From Galdieria sulphuraria (Eukaryota > Rhodophyta > Bangiophyceae > Galdieriales > Galdieriaceae): 64,000 nucleotides of DNA. The stretch spans positions 62,001 to 126,000 of the forward strand of contig NW_005178433.1 of the NCBI RefSeq assembly GCF_000341285.1, given 5' to 3'. Made by a program: the position numbers and the translations under genes. Shown here in pieces: positions 20,661 through 31,576 of the stretch (within the stretch, counting starts at the first letter, position 1; every line of letters starts with the position of its first letter). The notes below the pieces were generated by a model. The model was not told where the DNA came from, did no database searches, and worked only from the letters and a program-made list of their open reading frames with translations.

Positions 20661-21843
20661 ATGAGTAAAGAGAGTCAAAGTAGTGTTGTAGAAAACTCAA
20701 AGCCTTGGCTATTGAGTGCAGCGGCTACTGCAGGGGTAGTTTCCCGTTCTATAGTTCATCCCATGGACACTCTAAGAGCCAATATGATGACTTGGCAAAG
20801 AACAACTTCCCATCCTGTTTCTAGTCAAGCGCCCAACTTGCAGTCGCTATGGAATACTTTTCTTTATTTGATGAAACAATCGGGTTTTAAGGGTTTGTAT
20901 AGAGGGTATGGGATCAGTGTAGTGGTTCAAGCACCTGCAGTGGCAACGTATCTGACTACTTATGACTTGTGTAAAGATTGGATGAGCACGAGATGGAACA
21001 AACATTCGATTTGGTTTGTTTCCAGCTCGCCTTTGGTGCATTTATGTAGTGGTTTTTGTGCAGAAGCAGTTAGTGCTTTCTTTTGGGTTCCCATGGAAGT
21101 TCTGAAACAAAGAGTACAGGTTGGCTATGCTTCACGATATAAAGGGTTTGAATATATTGATATGGAATGGATTGAGTTAGGTTCGTTCTCAACAATCCAA
21201 TTCATTTGCAGCACTTGGAGATTTGTTAAAATACGAAGGACCTAAGGCATTGTTTAAGGTGGTTGAATTTATCTATTGAAAGTATGTTTAATGGTATGGA
21301 TGGACTACTGTTAGGGGTATTTTCTGACGTTGGGTGTCTTTGGTCCCTATTCCATGATTTACTTTGTTTGTTATGAGCACTTCAAGTCATGGGGAAGAAA
21401 GTGGAACAAGGTAACTGTAGATGAGGACAACTTGCCTCTTTCTGTCATTCTAGCTTGTGCAGCAACGAGTGGTGCAGTTGCTGCTGCCTGTACCACTCCC
21501 TTGGACGTTATTAAGACGAGATACCAGACTCAAGGCGATATTCTTTATCATCATGTAAGTAGGAATGACATAGTTTGGATAGAAAAGAATTGAGATTGGG
21601 TTAGGTCAATCGTTATCGAAATAGTTGGGATGCCGTTCGTACCATATGGCGTCAAGAAGGAGTGCGCGCCTTTTTCCAAGGTCTTAGTGCGAGAGTTTTA
21701 TGGTAAGTGAAACTGTAAAAAGAGCACTGTTTTCATATTGGCAAAGGATTATGCCTGGAACGGCAATAACTATGTCCACCTTCGAGTGGTTGAAGAAAAC
21801 TCCTCAAAAGGTGTCCAAGTCACCGTTCCTTTCGTCTACTTGA
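20661..21843 (+). CDS. mitochondrial carrier family (SLC25) protein
   Basis: Exons 20661-21119, 21181-21258, 21315-21554, 21605-21702 and 21747-21843 give 323 aa, phases matching. Three carrier repeats show the signatures PMDTLRANMM, PMEVLKQRVQ and PLDVIKTRYQ, with the LYRGYG and FQGLSARVLW half-signatures. It is not an adenine-nucleotide translocase (no RRRMMM). The pattern resembles the SLC25A44/SLC25A39 side of the family, but the substrate cannot be fixed from sequence reading. Intron 1 is 61 nt; a shorter alternative would break the repeat-2 frame. Confidence 0.85.
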
Positions 21844-22254
21844 AAATTATTGTTGGAATAAACGAGACCTACGTAGTTTTATTGTGAACAACCTGAAAAC
21901 TCACCTTATCCAGTCTCATTTCACAAAATCAATCATTCCCATCTCTTTCTTCATCTACACACCCATTTTTGGGAGAGTAGCGTTTGTCACCTGAGGATGC
22001 TTAGTGAACCAAGTTATTCTTCATGTTTTTAAGAGACACCTGGTGTATCAGTATAAAGTGAAAGAAACTACTATCAACGGTACATTTTAGTCTGCTTTCT
22101 TGCACACAGGTTACAGTGTTGGTTCTTGACAGTCAAAAGATAAGGTTACCAAGGTGGTGTACAAGTGACAAGTTTGTGTGGACGAAGAAAATCGGTAACA
22201 AAAGGCAACTAGTTTGTTGAGATAAACTTTACACTATTGTTTGGGTGAAGGTCA
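21844..22254. other. intergenic, no gene seen
   Basis: 411 bp between the SLC25 gene and the SGF29-like gene. No ORF, repeat or RNA gene is recognisable. Confidence 0.5.
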
Positions 22255-23709
22255 ATGTCCTCTGTAGTGTGTGGTGTAGAGAGCCCGCAACCTAAAAGTG
22301 TTGTGGAAGACAGCGGTGATTCGAGGGAGGCTGCTAGTCGAGATTGGAAAGAAGAGGATACATATAATTTTCCTACCGGAACCATACAGAAGGATGAGGC
22401 AACAAGTGGTACTCCTTCTGAAGCTTTCGAAAAGGAAGAAGATACAAAAATTCTATCAGCCAAAGGGGAAGACGACAGTTTGGAGAGCCACACAAAAGAG
22501 AACCATACCGTTCCTAGTGAGCCACTTGAGCCGACTACAGAGGAAAAGTGTGAATTTTCAGAAAGAAAAGCGTCAACCTCTGCCTCTTTACCACTCGAGA
22601 AGAACAAAAACGTGGAGTCCAAGTTTGAGAACAGTGGTGGTTTGGTGGAAAAGAACGTTGGGTGGTTCGGTCATACAGCTGAGATAGCCAGCCAGTTGAG
22701 CTATCCAGTAGGAACTGTTTCTTTAACTTCGTACCCTCCGGGTTCTTTGTTGGGTCACGAAAATGCAAAGAGAATGACTCATGCCACACAACCTTCGTTT
22801 TTTGGAATACCAACGTGGATAACGTCACAAACTGGTAACTCTACACACTCAGATATTCATCCGGAGCTTTTAGCTTTACATTCATATCATCTATCAAATG
22901 ACAGTCATACAATCGACGAGGAAGCAAGATCAGCGTCTTTGGTTTTATTAAAACTAAAGAATGTGACTGGAGACGACGGATTGGAATTGCCTACTATCAA
23001 AAGAAAGAAGTGGAAGAGAGAAAGTGTTTCATATTCTCAGAATAATGAGGATCATACTTGGAGACCTCGAACTTTAAAGGAGTTTGACTGTAAGTTTTGT
23101 TTCTTAGTATTTGCCAGTCTTACTAAGCATTTCAAGCTGTAGATGCGGTCGAAACCGATGCATCCTATCGTGCCTGGAAACGTTCTAAAAGGTAAGGTGA
23201 CTGAAAATAGAGTGTATTTTGCTCAAGTGAGTTAGAAGTCACGAAAGTGGTGTTATTCCTCCCCAAACCGAAGTTGCTTGTAGAGTGAAAGAAGAAGACA
23301 GCGATGAATGGACTTGGGTCTTAGGCATTGTGGATAGTTATTCTAACAGCAGTGGACAGTATCGTATTATTGACATTGAAGAACTGGGCAATGAAGAAGT
23401 GGCTAAAGAGAGGTAGTAATCTGTTTGTTTTTATGTGAGACCCATTTACTTACCGATAGCTACAGATATTATTTTGTTTCCCCGAGTAATGTCATTCCCT
23501 TATCAAGTGATACGAAACATGTTTTTCCTGCAGAAACGAGAGTGTTGGCTATATATCCCGATACGACTGTCTTCTATCCAGCGACGATACGTTCTTCTCG
23601 AAAGAATGGAAAGCAGTTATACTATGCTTTAGAATTTGATGACGAGGACGAAGATGAGGAAATTGTGAAACATGTTCCTGCTCGTTATGTCATTATGATT
23701 CCTGAATAA
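22255..23709 (+). CDS. SGF29: SGF29-like protein with C-terminal tandem Tudor domain
   Basis: Exons 22255-23089, 23143-23191, 23236-23412 and 23460-23709 give 436 aa. The C-terminal ~150 residues match the SGF29 double Tudor domain: QTEVACRVKEEDSDEWTWVL, then SGQYRIIDIEE, VSPSNVIPLSSD, VLAIYPDTTVFYPATI and LEFDDEDEDEE before VKHVPARYVIMIPE. In SAGA this domain reads H3K4 methylation and tethers the Gcn5 acetyltransferase. The acidic FDDE loop and the FYPA aromatic, which line the histone pocket, are present. The N-terminal 260 residues are Ser/Glu-rich and disordered, longer than in the human protein (293 aa in total). Confidence 0.8.
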
Positions 23710-23736
23710 GAATTGTGTATTATATATACATACAGC

Positions 23737-23739
<3 letters not shown>

Positions 23740-23783
<44 letters not shown>

Positions 23784-23797
23784 AGAGAGAGAGAGAT
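23740..23797. repeat. (TA)n then (GA)n microsatellite
   Basis: An unbroken run of about 20 TA units at 23740-23780, followed directly by a short AG/GA run to about 23797. It lies 31 bp after the SGF29-like stop, in the 292-bp gap before the SNAP gene. Confidence 0.95.
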
Positions 23798-24001
23798 AGA
23801 TACTTGAAAAAGGCAGCAATATCAACCATCTTCTGGTTATCATGTGACTTTAGTCTGGAGAGTAGGTGCATGCACATAGTTCAGTACGTCTTTTTTTTGA
23901 GTGACCTAAAACAATAAACAGGTTTTCTGCCTTGGTTTTGTTCAAAGTTGTTTGGATCATCACAAACTCAATCAATTTTATTTATCATTATACTCGATGA
24001 C

Positions 24002-25194
24002 ATGGCTGATCCAAAAGCACAGCTTTGGGTAAGCAAGTCCTCCACTTTTCAGGGGAGGAAACGTGACGAGAACAAAGTTGAAATATGGAACAGTCACATG
24101 GACGTACCTGAAGACTCCTGTGTCTCGACTGAAGACAACTTTGCTTCCAACTGCTGGCAAACCGAAGCCTCACAAATCGCAAAGCAAGGGACAGAAAGTG
24201 CCAAACGAGCAAGAAAGATCGCAGAAGAAGCTAGATCGATTGGAATTTTTACAGCAGAAGAATTAGGCAAACAAACAGGTTGGTAACTGGCTTCTTGCTG
24301 CGTAGGATGTTTACGTGCCTTCTGTGACAACTTAGAACAACTGGAAACTGTACAAGATGACGTGGAAGCAATACACAGTAACTTGGGAGATGCTGAGTAT
24401 ATAATACATGAAATAGAAGATGGCTTCTTGGGTGAATTTCTTCCTTTTAGAAAGCCTGTGAAATCCTATAAGAGAACAGCGACTCGGGTAAATATGCAGT
24501 GCTATATTGAGTGAATGAATTGAGTGGGGTGCTTTAGGTTGAAAGTAGAACGATAGAAGAAACCAAGAAAGGAATATCTGGTCTCGATATTGATGGTATG
24601 AAGACAGGAAAGACCGATAAGAATAGTACTCGCGCTGTAGTCAAGAACCAAGAACGAAGAAAGAAGGAGGAAGAGGAAAAGGAAGAAGGAGAATCCATTT
24701 TCAAGAATCCGTTAAAGTATCTTTGGACTTGGTGGAATAGAACTGACTCGAATATCGCAGGAGACGAGATATCCAGTGTCCAATCCAGTGAAAGACGGAC
24801 TCAACTCGAAGAAAGACCTCAACAGTTCACAATAGACAAAAAGCATTCGCAGACCTGCTTAACTGAGAATACATCACATGAAAGCTTAGCACCCTCGGTA
24901 GATAAGGTAAAGTTATTTAGATTTGAATTAGTTGCGAAATTTTACACATGATTTCAGCATATACGAAAACAAGATGAGGAATTGGACAAAATCGGTTTGG
25001 CTCTAAAAGATATGAAAGAAATTGCTTTGAGAATGAATGAGGAACTCAGTTACCAGGAACAAATCATTGATAATCTTCAAGTGGTACGTATTTGTATTCT
25101 CGGCAGAATGATTGTTCAAGAAGAGTCGTTATAGAATATGGAGGATGCAGATTATCGTCTGCATAGTGATTTGAGAAGAGTAAAACGAATCTAG
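24002..25194 (+). CDS. SNAP-25-like Qb/Qc SNARE
   Basis: Exons 24002-24278, 24306-24487, 24538-24906, 24958-25083 and 25135-25194 give 337 aa with matching phases. Intron 1 is only 27 nt by the best-phased reading, so that junction is less secure. A first SNARE-like heptad stretch follows residue ~55 (TESAKRARKIAEEARSIGIF, then LEQLETVQDDVEAIHSNLGD), and a second ends the protein (LDKIGLALKDMKEIALRMNE, then ADYRLHSDLRRVKRI). Between them is a basic/acidic linker. Two SNARE helices in one soluble chain is the SNAP-25/29/33 plan used for membrane fusion; the central residue of layer 0 in the second motif is Gln (NEELSYQEQ). No Cys-rich palmitoylation cluster is obvious in the linker. Confidence 0.8.
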
Positions 25195-25297
25195 TCTCTT
25201 TATCAGTTGATATAATATTGAGAGATGCAAACTAGAACTATTCCAACCATATAGTGTGCATCAGATGAACTATACTTTTTATTTATAGTATACGTGT

Positions 25298-27740
25298 CTA
25301 TAAAGTATCTGAGTTTTCTATTCCATCCGGTAAGGATATCTGGGTATCCTTGTTTTCCTCGCCATCTTCCCCAGTTGGACTATTTCCTGTCAGTAACCAA
25401 ATCTTAAGACCGAATTCTCCATTGTTGACTTTGTAAAAGGCAGAATGCTTTGAAAAAAGTAAATTGGAAAAATATCATATATAACTAGACAACTTACTTC
25501 TTTCTTTCTTTTCATATTGCGATATATTTGACTGGAGAAAGTGTTGTTCGGCATCAATGACAAACAATGGAATCCACGTTCTGAAGCACGTTCAGCAAGT
25601 GCTCTCTGAAGAAATCTCAATTGATATTTCATACAAATAATAAAAATCCTCCTTACCGCATCCAATGGCTTCTTCTCATCTTTTAAGATGATAAAGGCTG
25701 CCTATATTGTCAATCTTCAGTCCAGCAATCACAAACAGAGCTCTACAACTACTTCCTAACCTGCAATACTCGGTTATTCGTGAGACCTGCAGCAACATCA
25801 TCATCAGTGAGCTTCATATTGAGCAAAGGACCTAATCTACACCAATATCCATAAGACATTTTAAGGCAAAACATGCACTTACTTTACAATAGAGCCATCA
25901 TTTAGGCGAAAGTCAAAATCATTTCGTTTCAAAGACTCTGGAGAAATCCTCCTTATGTAAGGTCGTTTCTGAGATGGTGCACCGGAGATTTCAGTATTCT
26001 TTGGTGTTCTTTCAGAATAACCAATAGTAGAATCCGATGAAGCTTCTAACTCTTGAATTGCCCGCGTACGTGCTTTGTCTGTTTCTGTAATACTTTCGGT
26101 ATCTCGACGTCTTTTCTGAATAAAGTGTGTAGCAAACCAGGGAAATTCTATCTTTTGTGGTTCTACTCGTGGTAACAAGGTAGTTTCCAAGTTCATAACA
26201 CATAGTGCAAAAGGAGAACGTTGTTCCACATCCATCTTCATGATAGAAGAACAGGATGGGTCTTTCTTCGTTTCTTCCTTGACAAGACAGACATCGCAAA
26301 TAATCTTTCTAGACTTTCTGTCCATACTCTCTTGCCAATCATATGGACTTAATTGTTGAGGTCGAACAGTTGGAGGCACATGCTTGGAGCAGTAACTCAT
26401 AGTACATAAAGTACAAGAAGCAAGAGGATTAGAGTCGTCACCGCATTCTGAGCATCGATGTTTTGGACATTTCCAAACAGAAAGGTCGGTCAAGATATGT
26501 CTTAACAACTGTTCTTCTCCGCACATGCTAGAATATGTTGCATCTGAAGGTATCCATCTAACACAGTCTGAAGAGAAAAGAATTAGTTGCAATGATTCGG
26601 CAGCACAAATAAACATACCGGGATGGTATAACATGGCACAGTCTGCTAACCTGCATCGAATGAGCCATGGACTTTTCACATCACGTTGACCACAAATGTG
26701 GCAAAATGTTCTCTCATCTTCCATAATAAACAACGAGTCTATTTGAGCTTTGAGTGAAGGCGACATATTATATTTCTGCATGGGATGATCTACAGCTGCC
26801 CTTGGGAGAGAGTTTCGGCTAAAGGTAGCGTCTGTTCTCGCAACATTTCTTTCTGATAATTCAGCATTCTTACTTTGAGGATACAATGAAACCAAAAGCT
26901 TTGCCACTTCTCCAGTTTGATTCGGTTGGATATTATCTGCTTCTAGTGAATTTTGACTTTCATTCATTTCATTGTGGCCAGTTGCAAGCTCTTCCTGGTT
27001 CTTGGCTTCTTTAGTAAAATGGAATTCTCCCTTCATTGGAAAGCGAAATATAGGAGAGATTTTTGGCACCTCCTGCGAGGGTCCAAGATTTCCTGTGAAA
27101 AACGAAGTTTTTACCCGTGGAAGACTGAAATCCACACTATTTTTGTCATTCTGATAATTGAATCTTTTCTTTTTCTTTTTTTCAACCAGCCACAGCTGAA
27201 TGCATTCTGTTGAGCTGTTGTCGGGACTGATTCTGTTATCTTCATTGATCCCAGTTCTTGTATCTTTGACAGCATTGAGCATCAGTGTCTCTGCTTTTTC
27301 CAACAACGAAACAACCCAGTCATTTTCTTTGTGGCACAAATTTAGTCAAAAACCCGAAATGATCCAAATTTCTTACCATCTACAAGTACATATTGTGAAA
27401 CAGGAATGTTCCAGAATTCTGAAGCTTCTGATAAAACTTGTTTTAACAAAGTTTCAGAATTTGCTCGAAAAATACAATACTCGTTTCCAAAGAAAATCTT
27501 AATAGCAAGAACCTTTGGGTTAAAAGGAACCGAGGAAACATCCGAACTAGAGGCTTTCGCTGCTTGTGTAGATAAGATTGAGTTTGACAGGGATTCTTTA
27601 TCTGGCATCTCGAAAGCACCATACTGCGTCTGAACGACTTGTTCAAAAGTTTCGTTGGAATGTGCACCAACGGGTCCCGTCTGTACACTCAAAGAAGAGT
27701 ATTTGATCTTTCGCCTCTTATTTTGTTCATAGGAATCCAT
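25298..27740 (-). CDS. PHD-finger chromatin protein with C-terminal HARE-HTH domain
   Basis: Seven exons on the minus strand: 27740-27377, 27326-26619, 26567-25883, 25836-25761, 25701-25657, 25605-25498 and 25447-25298, giving 711 aa with consistent phases. The 51-nt intron at 26568-26618 has no stop and would read through in frame; removing it restores the PHD motif YHPDCVRW. The zinc region (about 330-470) runs CHICGQRD, CRLADC, YHPDCV, WKCPKHRCSECG, SCTLC and CDVC, like an NSD-type PHD/C5HC cluster. The C-terminal ~90 residues match HARE-HTH: NRVLQAAFIILKDEKKPLDA, RALAERASERGFH, SSQIYRNMKRKK and NNGEFGLKIW. HARE-HTH is found in ASXL and RNA polymerase delta-type proteins and is thought to bind DNA. 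The combination points to a chromatin reader. Confidence 0.75.
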
Positions 27741-28133
27741 GAAAACGTTTTTCTTCGTACGTGCTATAAATAACAAGCTTGGAAGAACATAAAACGATCA
27801 ACGAAGAGCGCGCAACAATTTCCTTAAGACAATCAGCTGCTTTTAATTCAACCAGTGTTTGATGTTTCGAACTCTCTGTTTCTTCACTATTACAGGAAAA
27901 CTCCACTTTTGTTCACTTTGGGTACCTGTTAAACTATTCGAGCTTGTATTATTTGAAGTGGAGCTCTCAAGAGCCTTATTACCCTTGCTTTAGTAGAAAT
28001 ATGGGAAAAAATAGGAATAGTGTTATACTTTAAGGCGTTGTCAAACTATCCCACCTCTGTAAACCTTCAAGACCAGCCTTTTTCCTTGAAACAAGTTTCC
28101 TACAAATTGAGCTCAAAATGACAAGTTCTCCTC
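27741..28133. other. intergenic, divergent promoter region
   Basis: 393 bp upstream of the minus-strand PHD-HARE gene and of the candidate microprotein on the plus strand. No coding potential is apparent. Confidence 0.4.
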
Positions 28134-28361
28134 ATGGGACTTTTGGAAGGCAAGGTCAGTCCCCTTTTTGCCGGTAGCAAATTTGGCGCTCAACGGCCAA
28201 TTCTGAGAATGCCTCTGGGTAAGTGATTTAGCAATCCATTCGTCTCTTTAGTAAAGAAGGATTTGTTTCCCAACTAGTAACTTTCATCCAATTTAGGAAC
28301 AGCAATAGATGTTGAGAAACACTCGACTTATGAGACCAGAAAGTCTTTATCTATTCATTGA
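28134..28361 (+). CDS. candidate 49-aa two-exon microprotein
   Basis: ATG 28134 opens an 85-nt exon ending 28218. A GTAAGT donor and an AATTTAG acceptor bound a 78-nt intron, and exon 28297-28361 ends in TGA. The joined product starts MGLLEGKVSPLFAGSKFGAQ, continues RPILRMPLGTAIDVEKHSTY and ends RKSLSIH. It is basic and amphipathic with a central hydrophobic patch. I do not recognise it. Support is the clean splice sites, matched phase and good-looking composition; no homologue is known to me. Confidence 0.4.
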
Positions 28362-28613
28362 TTGATCATGAGAAGGCTCTCCTGAGACATCGCTGACCAC
28401 TATTTCTTATTGAAAGGAATTATTAGGCAACTAACTATCGAAATCATCGCATGAATTTTTCTTCGAAATTTTCACAAAATACCCCAAATCAGCTGTATTC
28501 CCATTGAATGTCACTTTAGAATTGCTTCCAGAGAGTTGGACGGTCGAAGTTCTCGTACGAGTCCTTAAAGTTTCAGGGAGAAAAGAGTAACCAAAAGATA
28601 TTGGTCCTGCTTA

Positions 28614-30329
28614 ATGTCGGACCCTTCTCAACGATATTTCTCTCACCCTTCTGCTAACGGTTGGATGCCTCCTGGTAGTTTTCCGGCACCTCAAAATACC
28701 AACCAACCTTCGGTGCAACAACAACCTCCTTACTATGCCGGATACCCGATGCAGCCTATGTGGCCACCAGGTATGGTTCCTTCCTACGGAATGCAACCTC
28801 CTCCTACAGCATATTCGAGCATGCAACCTGGCATGTTTGCTGGGCCGTACTACATGCCAACGACACCATACGTTCCCAACCAGCCCAGCATGAGACCCAG
28901 CTATTCAAGTTCTAAAAGTCTGGTTCCTGCAAATACACAACAAGGGCCATCACAGTCAGCTACAGGACAACTTGTACCTTTCCAGGACAAGGATGTCGCG
29001 GTTTATAAAGCGAAAGAGGACATGAAAAGTACGTATTTGTTCACAGTAAGAGTAATTTGAAGTGCCAAAAATTAGAGAATAGGTTTGGAAGGTGAGATTG
29101 CAAGATATAAGTCTGAGAATTCGTCCTTGAAAATGAAGCTTTCGAGGACTGAAGAGAACCTGAAGAAATTGAATGAGGAAATTGAGAGCCTAAAGACTCA
29201 GTTTCAAGCAGCTCATTATAGAGGACCTAAAGATGGTGCTCCGTATGCGTCCATTTGTGCGTTTTATATCACAGAGACTAACTCGTGTTTGTAGTAGAAT
29301 AAGTCGAGAAGAAAGGGAACGATTTCAAGCAGACTTGAAAGGTGCAGAGGAAAGAAACGACCGCTTGAGACAAGAAGTAGTTCATTTAAGAGTTAAAATT
29401 AACAAGATGAAGAACCTGGTTCCTTTAGATGTATCGGAAACACATAAAGCATTGGAATCTCTGGAACAGAAGTTTGATGTTCTTGAAAGACGACTTTTGA
29501 AAAGTAAACAAAACAGTAGTGGCGGAGCACGTCAGTTTGCAGTAGAGCAAATCATAAATATGAACCAACTTGGAGAAATTTCTGGTGCCTTGCGGGGGCT
29601 GCGAATGATTACAGAGTCTTCTTTAATGGTAAGTATCACTAAGAAAGTGGAAGTCAGTAGTCCAATATAATGTATTAGGCTACCAAAGAACGAGACGGTA
29701 GTGTACTTGGTGAACGCGAGAATTTACAGGAGATTTTGTCACATTTGTCATCTTTAGATGTACGCGTTGCAGAACTTGTCTCATTTATTTCCAACCTGTT
29801 GAAAGGAACTCTTGAAAGCTTGGGTCTTCGAAGTAACGAATTGCCTTCATTATCTGGTATACAGAATATTTCAACGGAGTTTGCAGGAAGTAAGACAGTT
29901 GAAGTTTCGCCAAATTTGCAGAGGCGAACGCGATCATTATCTGATGGACGTTCATACTCAGACGATTATGGTCTTGTGAAAGGAGAAGATGAAGTTTCCT
30001 CCTCACCAAAACAGTCTTCCAGAGTTAATGTGGGCAATGCCAATTCGACCGTGGAACATAGCGGTTCTTCGTTGTCATCGCTATCCAGTATGGCGAAGCA
30101 GCTTGGTCAGAGTCAAGCAGCTTCAGAGGGAAGTTGGAACCAACTTAATACTGCTGTTACTTCTCCAAACCGACCCATAGCAACGGTTTCACCAACACTT
30201 AAGAAAATTTCTTCTTCTGTTATGGAAAGTAAACAGACTAGTGGTCCTTCAAATACAGTGGTAGAAGATGTCACTAGTGATCTTGTCGATTTAAGTGATT
30301 TGGATATTAGCGAGCAGAAGAGGAAATAA
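28614..30329 (+). CDS. prion-like N-terminus plus coiled-coil protein, unknown function
   Basis: Exons 28614-29028, 29083-29242, 29295-29628 and 29679-30329 give 519 aa. Residues 1-125 are rich in Pro, Gln, Tyr, Met and Ser (for example QQQPPYYAGYPMQPMWPPG), a low-complexity sequence of the kind that drives condensate formation or proline-recognition contacts. Residues ~140-280 are a long heptad coiled coil (ENLKKLNEEIESLKTQFQ, RNDRLRQEVVHLRVKINKMK). A globular or helical segment follows (DVRVAELVSFISNLLKG), and the last 130 residues are Ser/Thr-rich. No catalytic domain is seen. It could be an RNA-granule or cytoskeletal scaffold; this is a guess from composition. Confidence 0.7.
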
Positions 30330-30469
30330 TGACGTCTTAGTAACTTGGTCCGTCTCTTGAAAACATATGAAAATAAACATCTGCTTCATGTGAATATGAT
30401 ATGTTTATGTTTGGTTTCACGACAGATGCACTGTGCAAAGTTTATGATCTTGAAAGCACTAACATGTTT

Positions 30470-31178
30470 CTATTGCTCTTCAGTGGAAGGCTTATGTTTC
30501 GTTGCAACTCCATACCGAAGTTTCCCAAAAAGCCGTGGAGCGAACTCAGACTGTTCTTCTTCTATCCAGTCTATATGCAATCCTACTTTTTTGAAAGCTT
30601 CTGCTGGAAATTCACGATCAAGGTGACAACCGACTGTAACGAGACGATGAACAGGTGCGACGAAACGTACCAATACGGAGCGTTCCCTTGAAGGCACAGC
30701 GTTATGTTCGTAGAAAAGGAACTTTCCGTTTTCTCTCAAAACACGAGAAACTTCGTTAAGAAATTGCGGGACGTCACTCACTGTGCATAAAATAAGCGTT
30801 GCTACGACTGCATCATACGATTCATCTTTCAACGGAAATGTGTTACCATCTCCCTGAATATGGTGCAGGTTCAAACCTTTCTCTTGAGCCTTTTGCTGTG
30901 CCCGCTTGCTAATGTGCTTATTTAGAGTTATAACAGTTAAATCTCTGACATAAGAAGGATAATGAAGAAAATTAAGTCCGGAGCCTGCTCCCACTTCCAC
31001 TATATGGGGAACATCAGGTATCTTTGAGATGAGTGTCTTGCGGATTCTGTCCATCTGCTCGCTTCTTGCACTATCTAAAGCCTGGTATGCTTTCAAAAAC
31101 AAAAGAAAAAGTAGTAAATACAAAAATTACCCTTTCTACTACATGACTATCCCACCAACGACCGAACCAAGTTAACAT
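30470..31178 (-). CDS. SAM-dependent methyltransferase, METTL7-like
   Basis: Exons 31178-31131 and 31081-30470 give 219 aa, with matched phase. Rossmann motif I is VEVGAGSGLNF near residue 40. Motif II (HIQGDGNTFPLKDESYDAVV) is followed by the family stretch ATLILCTVSDVPQFLNEVSR and VLRENGKFLFYEH. This order is typical of the METTL7/UbiE-type class I enzymes. A different open frame with a leading hydrophobic stretch (MYLLLFLLFLK) exists, but it reads the 49-nt intron; the spliced start MLTWFGRWWDSHVVER fits better. METTL7 proteins are thiol or alkyl methyltransferases; the substrate is unknown. Confidence 0.75.
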
Positions 31179-31232
31179 TGAAAAGTTCGGATTGAGAAAT
31201 CCATTGCAATCGGATTGGGAAGGATTTTTGTC

Positions 31233-31576
31233 ATGTCAACACAAAACTCCGTAGGTTCTCCCAACTTGAGAAGGTTAGGTTATTATTTCCAGTTCGTTTA
31301 TTCGAGTTTGCTAACTAACTGAAGGAGAGGAACAACTTCCCGTACTTCAGGTTTTAGTACGTCAGGTACTGGTGGTGGAAATACTTCAAGGAATTACTTT
31401 TCTGCAAGATTGTATAGCGACGAAGCACCCGGTTTGAAAGTGTTCGCTTCTTTGACTTTTATTTAGCTCTCGTCTTACTTGTTTGTTTTAGGGGACCGAC
31501 GTCGGTTATGATCTTTAGTTTCGTCTTTATAGCATTTGTCGTTGTTCTTCATATTTGGTCCAAGTTTCGAGGTTAA
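31233..31576 (+). CDS. SEC61B: SEC61 beta subunit
   Basis: Exons 31233-31273, 31325-31441 and 31492-31576 give 80 aa, phases matching. The product has the family plan: Ser/Thr/Gly-rich cytosolic N-terminus, the conserved YSDEAPGLKVGPTSV (human DDAPGIKIGP), then one tail-anchor helix VMIFSFVFIAFVVVLHIW and a short basic end. SEC61 beta is the small tail-anchored subunit of the ER protein-conducting channel. It is too short for ordinary ORF lists because of its two introns. Its ATG is 54 bp from the divergent methyltransferase start. Confidence 0.92.

Noticed and set aside
23629-23877. ORFs across the (TA)n repeat
   Set aside because: They are products of the dinucleotide repeat (alternating Tyr/Ile).
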